Source: CAZHZT01 sp964537285
GTDB lineage: Bacteria > Bacteroidota > Bacteroidia > Chitinophagales > Saprospiraceae
Assembly (NCBI GenBank): GCA_964537285.1
Contig: CAZHZT010000092.1
Span: 1-22,950 of the forward strand
Length of the DNA stretch: 22,950 nt
Direction: 5' to 3'
The notes below the pieces were generated by a model. The model did no database searches and was not told the DNA's origin. It saw nothing but the letters and a program-made list of their open reading frames with translations. The translations under genes were made by a program, and so were the position numbers. Shown here piece after piece: positions 6,055 to 13,171 of this stretch (position 1 is the stretch's first letter; each line of letters starts with the position of its first letter).

Positions 6055-7830
6055 ATGCAAAAGAAATACGACATTAGATTTAATCCTCCTAAACTTTCTC
6101 AGGAAGATATCGCAAAGCATAAAAACTTCGCGGCTATCCTGGAGGAGCATCGACGAAGATCGGCTGATAAACCTAAACCTGCAAAGGTTTTCTCTTTATC
6201 AGCAAGGCGTGTAGCTCCTTATATTACCGCGATGGCTGCTGCTATCGCACTGCTGCTGTATTTTAGGTATACCAATACCGCCGAGGATCAGAATATTCAG
6301 AAAGCTTATTTTGCTTCCCAACCTTATATTAATCAGCCGCTCGAAAATATTAAGAAGCCATTTAATACGATGATCGTCTCCGGGGATATCGGCGGAACGC
6401 TGACGTTTAACCGTGGATCAAAATTTCATGTCCCTGCGGCCGCTTTTGTAAATGAAAAAGGGGAAGCTGTTACCGGGGATGTAGAAATCAGGTATAGAGA
6501 ATTTCACGACTATGTGGACTTTTTCCTTTCCGGGATCCCAATGACCTATGATTCCGCCGGGGTAGAATATACATTGGAATCTGCTGGTATGATCGAAATT
6601 TATGCTGAAAAAGGGGGACAACGTGTCTTTCTTCATCCAGAAAAGAATATTGATGTAGAACTGGTTTCTGAAATTCAAACACCTTACATAGATATTCCGC
6701 CTAAGTACAATATCTACCAACTGGATCGGGAAAACCGAAGATGGAATTACCAGAATCCGGATAAAATTCAATTTCTCGATGAAGAGGAAGAGAATGGCCA
6801 GAAAGTCCGCGCTCTGAATTCCAATCCGGAATTATTTCTTGAAAGTCAGCAACGCCAGGCACTTGATGAACTCGAAGCTGAAAAGATAAAGGCTCTTGAT
6901 GATCTTGAAGATCAATTCCCTAAGCCACAAAAGCCTGAAAAACCTGCACAACTCGATGGGGGAGAAAAGGCATTTCAAATTGATCTGGAAGACTTCGATG
7001 CTATTGATTTATTGCCAATAAATGGAAAAAGCTTGGAAGAACAAAAGGCTCGATACAAAGGAGGCTTGTGGCAACCAGCTCCTGGCAGCCCTTCTGTTGA
7101 ACAGAATCTTTTGAGCAATGTAGTATGGGAAAGCATTCACCTTAAGCAAATCAGTCAAAGAACCTTTTTACTAAAATTGTTCTATGGTGATTCTTCTGTA
7201 TCCTTACAGGTAAATCCCGTCTATTCAGCTGAAGAATACGCACAGGCCCTGAACGAATATCAATCTGAGATAAAAAGCTACGAGGATAATCTCAGTGACT
7301 GGAATAAAAAGATCGAACCAGCGAAAAAAGCTATCAGAGCGTCTTTTGACCTCAAAAAAAATGAGGTGCAAACGGAGTTTGATGAAAAAATTGCCATTTA
7401 TAGAAAGGGCGGTATAGATGCTCTTGCTAATAGCGAAAAACTACCTAGGAAGATAGTGAATCGCTTTGAAGTCAATTCCTTTGGAATATGGAATTGTGAC
7501 CGGCCTTTGCCTCCAGCTATCAAAACCGTAAAAGCCGAGTTTTTTAACACTACTACCGGAGAAATTCTTGAAAATACCACGGCATACCTGGTGGATCAAG
7601 CTAAAAATACCGTAACGAGATTCTATGTTTACGAAGGCTGTGAAATTAAATTTAATCATCATTCTCACAACCTCTTGTGGTTAATTACCCCCGAAGGAAA
7701 GGTAGCCGTTTACAGGCCTGAAGCTTTTAAGAAAATAAACACTGAAGAAGAGGAACACACTTTCGCTATGGAAGTGATTGAGAAATCTTTAGATTCAGAA
7801 AATGACTTAAGAGAAGTGCTGTATTTTTAA
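6055..7830 (+). CDS. Large single-pass membrane protein, candidate anti-sigma-like partner
   Basis: This 591-residue protein has no name I can assign. The N-terminal ~50 residues are polar and basic and probably cytoplasmic. One transmembrane segment lies at about 53-70 (YITAMAAAIALLLYF), so about 520 residues would face the periplasm. Residues ~110-205 have a beta-rich pattern with GTLTFNRGSKFHVPAAAF and REFHDYVDFFLSGIPMTYDS. I recall similar stretches in many Bacteroidota surface proteins, and the fold may be ZU5-like; that is inference. Charged helical, probably coiled-coil segments occur at about 265-295 and 395-450. A short cytoplasmic head plus one TM directly behind an ECF sigma gene is the anti-sigma layout, but no zinc-binding anti-sigma motif is visible and the protein is far larger than usual. 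It is followed by a long inverted-repeat terminator. Confidence 0.8.
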   Translation: MQKKYDIRFNPPKLSQEDIAKHKNFAAILEEHRRRSADKPKPAKVFSLSARRVAPYITAMAAAIALLLYFRYTNTAEDQNIQKAYFASQPYINQPLENIKKPFNTMIVSGDIGGTLTFNRGSKFHVPAAAFVNEKGEAVTGDVEIRYREFHDYVDFFLSGIPMTYDSAGVEYTLESAGMIEIYAEKGGQRVFLHPEKNIDVELVSEIQTPYIDIPPKYNIYQLDRENRRWNYQNPDKIQFLDEEEENGQKVRALNSNPELFLESQQRQALDELEAEKIKALDDLEDQFPKPQKPEKPAQLDGGEKAFQIDLEDFDAIDLLPINGKSLEEQKARYKGGLWQPAPGSPSVEQNLLSNVVWESIHLKQISQRTFLLKLFYGDSSVSLQVNPVYSAEEYAQALNEYQSEIKSYEDNLSDWNKKIEPAKKAIRASFDLKKNEVQTEFDEKIAIYRKGGIDALANSEKLPRKIVNRFEVNSFGIWNCDRPLPPAIKTVKAEFFNTTTGEILENTTAYLVDQAKNTVTRFYVYEGCEIKFNHHSHNLLWLITPEGKVAVYRPEAFKKINTEEEEHTFAMEVIEKSLDSENDLREVLYF

Positions 7831-7831
7831 A

Positions 7832-7908
7832 TAAGGCATTCTTATAAATAAAAAACGGGGTGTAGGCAGTCTGCCTACACCCCGTTTTTTATTTATAAGA
7901 ATGTCTTA
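7832..7908. terminator. Bidirectional terminator, 38-bp-arm inverted repeat
   Basis: Arms 7832-7869 and 7871-7908 pair at every position by my reading, with a single G-T wobble (G7836/T7904). The GC-rich apical half (ACGGGGTGTAGGCAG) is preceded by an A-run and followed by a T-run, so it can terminate on both strands. It sits between convergent genes, and its right end contains the stop codon of the 7906-8535 gene. It is unusually long and perfect for a terminator. Confidence 0.85.
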
Positions 7909-8535
7909 ATCCATGTGATACACCCAATATACCCAATCACTGATATTGGTTTTGCCTGAAGCGGCCAATTGAACATAATCATCGTAGGAAGCTTCTCCGA
8001 GGCTTTCTAATTCTTCAAATAATCGGTTTGCTCTTTTGGGGTCACCTAACAACTTCTGAATATCGGAAGCGTTAATTCTGTCAGCAGGTTTATAGGTCAA
8101 ATCTTCAAAAATCCCTGCTATTGACAGGTATTGTTTTTTAGAGTTGCGCAGGATTGAATGCCATCCGTCGGCATCTAATCTTCCTGAGCCGGATTGAGCC
8201 ACTTTTTGGGCATACTTAATCAGATCCGGACTGATATTCAGCTCCAATAATAAGTTTCTCCTTTCTTCCTGACCAAGGGATATGTCCCCCGCAAAGTCTT
8301 TAGCAAGATGATAAAGCCGGTTTCCACGATCACGAGCTTCCCGGTCAAGCTGCATCTGACTTTTATCTTCAACAGACGTTTTGCCCGGTTTGCTGAATAC
8401 CCTGGTTTCTCCACTTCTTGATTGACCGAGCTTCAGAAGCAGGAAGATGCCAATTCCTATGGCAAATATCCAAAGCAGACGCGAGAATAAACGGCGCCAA
8501 AACGGTTGACCTTCAGTAGTTTCGATTTCACTCAT
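7906..8535 (-). CDS. Small membrane-anchored protein of unknown function
   Basis: I do not recognise this 209-residue protein. It has a short N-terminal polar head with WRRLFSRL, one transmembrane segment at about 17-35 (LFSRLLWIFAIGIGIFLLL), then a soluble, mostly helical, charged domain. The domain contains DREARDRGNRLYHLAKDF, which resembles a helical-bundle surface, and ends in the aromatic WVYWVYHMD. There is no signal-peptidase site, so it is likely anchored with the C-terminal domain outside the cytoplasm. It is monocistronic and convergent with the sigma/membrane-protein pair, sharing their terminator. A gene-like start with no overlap, consistent base composition and a terminator over its stop codon support it being real. 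Confidence 0.75.
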   Translation of the reverse strand: MSEIETTEGQPFWRRLFSRLLWIFAIGIGIFLLLKLGQSRSGETRVFSKPGKTSVEDKSQMQLDREARDRGNRLYHLAKDFAGDISLGQEERRNLLLELNISPDLIKYAQKVAQSGSGRLDADGWHSILRNSKKQYLSIAGIFEDLTYKPADRINASDIQKLLGDPKRANRLFEELESLGEASYDDYVQLAASGKTNISDWVYWVYHMD

Positions 8536-8644
8536 GGCTGATTATTTTTTTAAAACTTTAAAAAAATGGTTATGGATGGTTTCATTTGGTAAGTATCTTA
8601 AGAACAAAAGGCAGGCCTAATTTCTTCTGGGTAGTACTAGCATC

Positions 8645-8814
8645 AATGTCGTCAACTTAAGCTCTTTATAGCCCGGCACTTCAGTGCCGGGGGGAATAGT
8701 TGTCAGACTGGGCTTTAGCCCTTTGGTTATTAATGGGCTAAAGCCCCGATAAATATTAACACTACACCTGGCGCTAAAGCGCCAGGCAAAGAAAAAGCAT
8801 AAGTTGACGACATT
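8645..8814. repeat. 170-bp element with three nested hairpins
   Basis: Outer inverted repeats AATGTCGTCAACTTAAGC (8645-8662) and GCATAAGTTGACGACATT (8797-8814) match at 17 of 18 positions. Inside are three hairpins: CCCGGCACT/AGTGCCGGG (8672-8691), the perfect 12-bp pair GGGCTTTAGCCC/GGGCTAAAGCCC (8710-8721 and 8735-8746), and CCTGGCGCT/AGCGCCAGG (8767-8786). The cloverleaf-like layout resembles REP or small non-autonomous elements moved in trans; no transposase is present here. Confidence 0.7.
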
Positions 8815-8854
8815 AGCGGAAGCCCACAATAGTAGAGCAATAGCCTATGATGTG

Positions 8855-8871
8855 CTTCCGCTACGCGGAAG
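8855..8871. repeat. Hairpin CTTCCGC-TAC-GCGGAAG
   Basis: The 7-bp stem is perfect with a 3-base loop. A second GCGGAAG at 8816-8822 could pair with the same CTTCCGC, giving two alternative structures. Confidence 0.55.
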
Positions 8872-8891
8872 TTGGTCTCTATATCCTATAA

Positions 8892-8909
8892 CCCTGGGAG
8901 AACCCAGGG
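8892..8909. repeat. Hairpin CCCTGGG-AGAA-CCCAGGG
   Basis: The 7-bp stem is perfect with a 4-base loop. No T-tract follows on either strand, so it is not a standard terminator. Confidence 0.55.
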
Positions 8910-8919
8910 CTACGATGAG

Positions 8920-8937
8920 GCAGGCCTAACGGCCTGC
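8920..8937. repeat. Hairpin GCAGGCC-TAAC-GGCCTGC
   Basis: The 7-bp stem is perfect with a 4-base loop. It directly abuts the 46-bp sequence shared with the right edge of the window. Confidence 0.55.
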
Positions 8938-8983
8938 TTTAAGGACTTCCCAAATTTATTTCGACCAAATGAATTCATCTAGA
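8938..8983 (+). repeat. 46-bp dispersed repeat, copy 1
   Basis: This stretch matches the reverse complement of 22875-22920 at 42 of 46 positions. It starts TTTAAGGACTTCCCAAATTT and ends CAAATGAATTCATCTAGA. Being non-coding and near-identical about 14 kb away, it is likely a genome-wide repeat. Confidence 0.7.
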
Positions 8984-8995
8984 GCCTTAAAAAAA

Positions 8996-9105
8996 GTTCT
9001 TTGATAGAAATTGTGAAAAAATGGAACTTCCAAATGATAACCCTTTCAGCCACAAGGGCATTCAGGGGTTATCATTTGGAAGTTCCACACAATTTGTCAA
9101 AGAGC
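8996..9105 (+). repeat. 110-bp structured hairpin repeat, copy 2
   Basis: GTTCTTTGATAGAAATTGTG pairs with CACAATTTGTCAAAGAG, and GGAACTTCCAAATGATAACC pairs with GGTTATCATTTGGAAGTTCC. The central part contains CCTTTCAGCCACAAGGGCATTC. Compared with copy 1 (5036-5145, opposite strand), at least one stem difference is compensated: C9031/G9078 here corresponds to an A/T pair there. It lies about 110 bp upstream of the SNF2 gene start. Confidence 0.75.
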
Positions 9106-9182
9106 CAAAAAAATACAGGTTGACTACAAACTTAAGGAATAAAGATTCAAAAAAAAAAGCTGCATTTTTGAATGCTTTCTCT

Positions 9183-9190
9183 TATATTTG
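9183..9190 (+). promoter_or_regulatory. Possible Bacteroidota -7 box before the SNF2 gene
   Basis: TATATTTG matches the TAnnTTTG consensus and lies 26 bp before the ATG at 9217, which supports that start over the upstream ATG at 9172. The nearest TTTG (9167-9170) is only 12 bp upstream, shorter than the usual -33/-7 spacing, so the call is tentative. Confidence 0.35.
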
Positions 9191-9216
9191 AATTTCAACT
9201 GAAAACCCTTATCATC

Positions 9217-12177
9217 ATGTCGTTCGTTGTAGAAGCGAATTGTACCTATGAGATTGTTTATAATCTGGCACCTTTCGAGAACTTGTTTCTGCCAGATGCC
9301 TTCATTGCAAAACTAGATGATGAGGGGAGGCTGACGTATATGGAGCGTAAAGCAAATTTCCAAACAATAACAGGTTATGGCTTTGAATCGAATGGAGTCG
9401 TGGAAAAATTGCTTAGCATAATTGAACAGCTCGATATTGAAGCACTGGGACGTCGGTTCAATACCAATAAGAGAAAAAATATACCACTCGAAGAACTCCT
9501 TAAAGACCGAAAACTTCGTCAAAAAATTGTTGCATTTGTTGACCAACAGCTAGATCGTTTTTTGACCTTAATCCGTCATCACGGCTTGCCATTATGTTTA
9601 GGGATAGAACGAAAAGCCTGGTTGGAGGACCTTCGACTTCAATTCGGCCAAAAAGCGCCTAAACCTAAATTATTTTTTAAAAAGACAGCAGATAAAGTCC
9701 TTTACCGCTTGAGTTTTCAGGATGATTCGGGTACCTGGAAAATTCGGGATCGCGAAGTCGACCCTATTACCAATCAGCCGGCCTGGTTGCTTATTGATTA
9801 TGAAATTTATCAACTCCCGGATATAAATGGTAGCCTCGTGAAGCCTTTTCGCACCAAAGATGAGGTGCCCATCCCAAAGCCTAATGTCAAGGATTATTTC
9901 AAAAAATTTATCCTTAAAATAGCTGAAAAAGTAAGCATTGAAGCAGAGGGTTTTGAAGTGATCAAGCACGATAAGCTTGTTGCTTGCGAATTAAGTGCGT
10001 CTCAGCATATCTTTGAAGAACAGTGGTTCATTTCTGTTCGCTTTGCATATCCGGAAGCGGTTTTTTACTATGGTGATAAGGACCAGCAGCGCACGCGCCT
10101 GAGGTTTGATGAGAATGGCCATGAAGTTGCTCTCTTGCATATTCAGCGCAACCCTAAAATGGAGGGAGACTGGATCCGGAAGTTGCTCGATTTTGACCTG
10201 GTGTTGAAAGAAGGAAGCTTTTTCGAACTGCCCGAAAGAAAGGAAACAGACTATGCTTTTACCATGATCGAATGGTTGATCAATAACAAAAGCATATTGG
10301 AAAAAGCAGGCTTCATTGTAAAGCCGCTCCTAGTAGATGACCACCAATTAGTCTTTGAGAATCCAAAACTTCAGTTAAAAGCTTCCAAAGAAAACGACTG
10401 GTTCGATTTACATGGTGTGGTAAATATTGGTGAATTCGAGATCTCCTTTCCTGAAATTGCTCGTTATATTCTGGACAACCAGCCTTTTTTCCCTCTTCCT
10501 GACGGCACTACTTTCCTTATTCCTGTTTCCTGGTTCCACAAATACAGGGAAGTCGCCCAAATTGGTCAAATGAAGAAAGGCAGGCTGAAGTTGGCAAAAA
10601 GCCAATTTACATTACTTCAAAATGCCGATAATATCCAGATGGATGCTGCTGTTATGCGCATCATGGAAGATAAAAAAGAAGCTATTGATTATCAGCCGTC
10701 TCCTAAACTTAAAGCGACGCTGCGCCCATACCAGTTGGAGGGAGTACGCTGGTTGGTCGGCTTAAATCAAAAAGGCCTGGGAGCTTGCCTCGCCGATGAT
10801 ATGGGGCTAGGAAAAACCCTGCAAACAATAGCTGTACTTTTATTTGCTAAAGAACAGAAAGAAAACCAGCCCGAAGAGGAGGGAAAGCTCAACGGAGTTC
10901 AACTAGATATGTTCCAGGAGGCTCTGGACGAGCAAGTCAACGCTCCTTTAAATGCTTTGATCATTATGCCGGCTTCATTGATCTTTAACTGGCAGAATGA
11001 GCTCGCTAAGTTTGCTCCACATCTCCTGGTCTATCGGCATACCGGCCCTAAAAGACATCGGGATGCTAACTTGCTGAAACGATTTGATGTAATTCTTACC
11101 ACTTACCAAACGGCTCTTCGAGATGTAGACCTCCTGGGAAAAATAGAATATGAGTACATCGTTTTGGACGAAAGCCAGCAGATAAAAAATAAAAACTCCA
11201 AAATATTTAAAGCGGTTAATCAACTGCTCGCCAATCATAAAGTTTCTCTTAGTGGCACCCCTATTGAGAATGCTTTGAGTGATTTGTGGGCTCAAATGCA
11301 GTTTATTAACCCAAATTTACTGGGTAATTATACTTTTTTTCAAAGGAACTTTATTAACCCGATTGAACGAGTCGGGGATGAAGACGTAACCAATCAGCTG
11401 CGTAGCTTGATCAATCCCTATCTATTACGCCGAACCAAGGAAATGGTAGCTAAAGACCTGCCCGAATTAACAACAAATGTTTTTTACTCTGAAATGAGCA
11501 ATGAGCAAAAAAAGCTCTACGAAAGAGAAAAGTCAGCGGTCAGAAATTACTTATTTGAGAACTATCACCCCACTGACATCCAGTACAACAATATTGTGAT
11601 CAAAGCACTTACCAAACTTCGCCAGCTTGCCAACCACCCTAAATTGACTCTCAATGAGTATAAAAAACGATCAGGCAAGTTTGATGATATCATGGAGCAT
11701 CTGGATGTTATTGTACGTGGAAATCATAAAGTACTGATGTTCTCGTCTTTTGTCAGTCATCTTCGCCTTTTTGAAACAAAACTACTGGAAGATGATGTGA
11801 AGTATGCCTGGCTGACAGGAGAAACCAGCCCGCCCAAGCGGGAAAAGGCCATCGTGGCCTTCGAGAATGACCCGGATATCAGGGTGTTTTTGATATCCTT
11901 AAAAGCTGGTGGTGCCGGGCTTAATTTAACGGCTGCCGATTATGTATTCATCATTGACCCCTGGTGGAACCCAGCCGCTGAACATCAGGCTATTGCCCGC
12001 GCACACCGGATAGGGCAAACCAAAAATGTTTTTGCTACTAAATTTATTACTAAAGATTCCATAGAAGAGAAAATTCTGCGCCTTCAGGCTAAGAAAAATA
12101 AACTGGTTCAAGATATTATCGAAGCTGGTAATCGAATTTCTTTCACGAGACAAGAACTGAATTACTTACTTGAGTAG
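9217..12177 (+). CDS. SNF2/SWI2-family DNA-dependent ATPase (DEAD/DEAH helicase-like)
   Basis: SNF2-family ATPases translocate on duplex DNA and remodel protein-DNA complexes; bacterial forms include RapA-like proteins. From this start the protein has 986 residues. The first ~480 form a large N-terminal region with no zinc-finger or SWIM-type cysteine cluster that I can see. The SNF2 core follows: LRPYQLEGVRWL, Walker A DDMGLGKTLQT at about 527-537, motif II DESQ at 651-654 (SNF2 proteins more often show DEAH or DEAQ), and LSGTPIENALSDLWAQM. The helicase C lobe has LKAGGAGLNLTAADYVFIID from about 894 and the motif VI region AIARAHRIGQT ending at 935. An ATG at 9172 would add 15 hydrophobic residues; 9217 is preferred. 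No methyltransferase, nuclease or other defence partner adjoins it, so a chromatin or transcription role is as likely as defence. Confidence 0.93.
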   Translation: MSFVVEANCTYEIVYNLAPFENLFLPDAFIAKLDDEGRLTYMERKANFQTITGYGFESNGVVEKLLSIIEQLDIEALGRRFNTNKRKNIPLEELLKDRKLRQKIVAFVDQQLDRFLTLIRHHGLPLCLGIERKAWLEDLRLQFGQKAPKPKLFFKKTADKVLYRLSFQDDSGTWKIRDREVDPITNQPAWLLIDYEIYQLPDINGSLVKPFRTKDEVPIPKPNVKDYFKKFILKIAEKVSIEAEGFEVIKHDKLVACELSASQHIFEEQWFISVRFAYPEAVFYYGDKDQQRTRLRFDENGHEVALLHIQRNPKMEGDWIRKLLDFDLVLKEGSFFELPERKETDYAFTMIEWLINNKSILEKAGFIVKPLLVDDHQLVFENPKLQLKASKENDWFDLHGVVNIGEFEISFPEIARYILDNQPFFPLPDGTTFLIPVSWFHKYREVAQIGQMKKGRLKLAKSQFTLLQNADNIQMDAAVMRIMEDKKEAIDYQPSPKLKATLRPYQLEGVRWLVGLNQKGLGACLADDMGLGKTLQTIAVLLFAKEQKENQPEEEGKLNGVQLDMFQEALDEQVNAPLNALIIMPASLIFNWQNELAKFAPHLLVYRHTGPKRHRDANLLKRFDVILTTYQTALRDVDLLGKIEYEYIVLDESQQIKNKNSKIFKAVNQLLANHKVSLSGTPIENALSDLWAQMQFINPNLLGNYTFFQRNFINPIERVGDEDVTNQLRSLINPYLLRRTKEMVAKDLPELTTNVFYSEMSNEQKKLYEREKSAVRNYLFENYHPTDIQYNNIVIKALTKLRQLANHPKLTLNEYKKRSGKFDDIMEHLDVIVRGNHKVLMFSSFVSHLRLFETKLLEDDVKYAWLTGETSPPKREKAIVAFENDPDIRVFLISLKAGGAGLNLTAADYVFIIDPWWNPAAEHQAIARAHRIGQTKNVFATKFITKDSIEEKILRLQAKKNKLVQDIIEAGNRISFTRQELNYLLE

Positions 12178-12181
12178 GGAA

Positions 12182-12265
12182 TAAGTAGTTCACTGAAATA
12201 GACTATATAAACCTTCCTGCCAAGGGCAAAGATTATTTATATATTCTATTTCCGCGAACTACTTA
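12182..12265. repeat. 84-bp inverted repeat after the SNF2 gene
   Basis: Arms of 29 bp (12183-12211 and 12236-12264) match at 25 positions: AAGTAGTTC, 3 mismatched bases, GAAATAGA, 1 mismatch, TATATAAA. It begins 4 bp after the SNF2 stop. No T-tract follows, so it may be a small MITE-like insertion that also protects the transcript end rather than a plain terminator. Confidence 0.6.
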
Positions 12266-12418
12266 AAACGACCTGATTACTTAACCCGAGGTTGATAGCC
12301 TCATGGCCCGAAAAAAATAGAACTCTTGTTTCTCTTTGGTCCCGAGTCCTTTCAGAACTCGCCCTAAACACGATCAAAGAATTTTGTAGTAATGAAACTT
12401 TATGTAAATTTTCTTTGT

Positions 12419-12435
12419 TGTACCAATATTGTACA
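12419..12435. promoter_or_regulatory. Candidate toxin-antitoxin autoregulatory operator
   Basis: TGTACCAATATTGTACA is a palindrome (TGTA-CAATATTG-TACA) interrupted by one extra C. It ends 15 bp before the antitoxin ATG. YefM-type antitoxins repress their own operon by binding palindromes at the promoter; that this is the site is inference. Confidence 0.5.
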
Positions 12436-12450
12436 CAATGAAACAGTATT

Positions 12451-12702
12451 ATGTTGATAATAAGCAGTAGAGAGTTTAGACAAAACCAACGAATGTATTT
12501 TGACAAAGTTGATCAAGGAGAACAGGTAATTGTTCAACGTGGAAAGGACAAGTCTTATATTTTGACTCCTATTAGTGAAGATGATTTATACTTCAATGCT
12601 GAAATGGTTGATCGGATAAAAAAAAGCCTAAAGGAAGCAGAAAAAGGGGATGTTAAGACCATTTCTACATCAGAGGAGATTAGAGATTTATTAGGCTTAT
12701 GA
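12451..12702 (+). CDS. YefM/Phd-family antitoxin
   Basis: This 83-residue protein is the antitoxin of a type II toxin-antitoxin pair. The N-terminus (MLIISSREFRQNQRMYFDKV, then GEQVIVQRGK) matches the Phd/YefM DNA-binding fold, in which the N-terminal domain dimerises and binds the operator while the C-terminal tail wraps the toxin. The tail here (about 50-83) is acidic and helical, ending EEIRDLLGL. The stop overlaps the toxin start by 4 bp (ATGA), the usual translational coupling. A palindrome lies just upstream. The pair stands alone between the SNF2 gene and a minus-strand receptor gene. Confidence 0.88.
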   Translation: MLIISSREFRQNQRMYFDKVDQGEQVIVQRGKDKSYILTPISEDDLYFNAEMVDRIKKSLKEAEKGDVKTISTSEEIRDLLGL

Positions 12703-12977
12703 GCTATTTATTAGAGTTTACAAAAACAGCATTATCAGATATAGAAAAACATAAAAAATCTGGAGATAAAACAACCTTAAAAAAGATCCACCTGCTTTTA
12801 AGTGAACTGATGGAACATCCAAGAACAGGAACAGGCCAACCTGAAAAGTTGAAGTACGATTTAGAAGGATTATATTCAAGGAGGATCAATAGAAAACATC
12901 GGCTGGTTTATGATATCAAAGATGAAATAGTAACAGTCTTGATGTTGAGTGCTCACTCTCATTATGGAGATAAATAG
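12699..12977 (+). CDS. YoeB/Txe-family mRNA endonuclease toxin
   Basis: This 92-residue protein resembles YoeB, a ribosome-dependent mRNA interferase of the RelE superfamily. The C-terminal half carries the family signature: GTGQPEKLKYDLEGLYSRRI at 44-63, then HRLVYDI at 67-73 and a terminal HSHYGDK. By eye alignment to E. coli YoeB, the catalytic residues correspond to Glu49 (E46), Arg68 (R65) and His88 (H83), all present, so the toxin is probably active. The N-terminal half is helical and less conserved. It overlaps the antitoxin gene by 4 bp and forms an operon with it. The next gene downstream is on the opposite strand. Confidence 0.9.
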   Translation: MSYLLEFTKTALSDIEKHKKSGDKTTLKKIHLLLSELMEHPRTGTGQPEKLKYDLEGLYSRRINRKHRLVYDIKDEIVTVLMLSAHSHYGDK

Positions 12978-13171
12978 CAAAGGGGATTCCCCATTTGCCA
13001 AAGAACGAGAAAAACCAATGCCTCTTACTGGTTCCTGGGTCTTCTCGAAACTCACCCTCAAGGACGGTTCCAAAATATTCTTGGTCTTGAAAGTAGCTGA
13101 TTCGATAAATAATTAAGCTTCCAGAGTGTTAAATAGGTTGAAAATGAAGAATTGAATATGGATTGTCTTCA

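Larger units (their letters stand above)
8576..8983. repeat. Cluster of short inverted repeats (REP-like region)
   Basis: This roughly 400-bp stretch has no plausible gene but at least six short, mostly perfect hairpins. The direct repeat AGGCAGGCCTAA occurs at about 8609 and 8919. The left end (GATGGTTTCATTTGGT) and the right end (ACCAAATGAATTCATC) are imperfect inverted copies of one another, so the region may be one composite element or several nested insertions. Individual hairpins are listed separately. Confidence 0.65.

Noticed and set aside
8617..8829. Minus-strand 70-codon open frame
   Set aside because: It lies entirely across the three-hairpin element, and its residues follow the palindromes.
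9217..12977. SNF2 helicase plus toxin-antitoxin as a phage-defence island
   Set aside because: No methyltransferase, nuclease, DISARM or BREX partner adjoins the helicase, and the toxin-antitoxin pair forms a self-contained operon 270 bp away.
12978..13010. Terminator for the toxin-antitoxin operon (GGGGATTCCCC)
   Set aside because: The stem is short with a one-base centre and no T-tract follows.
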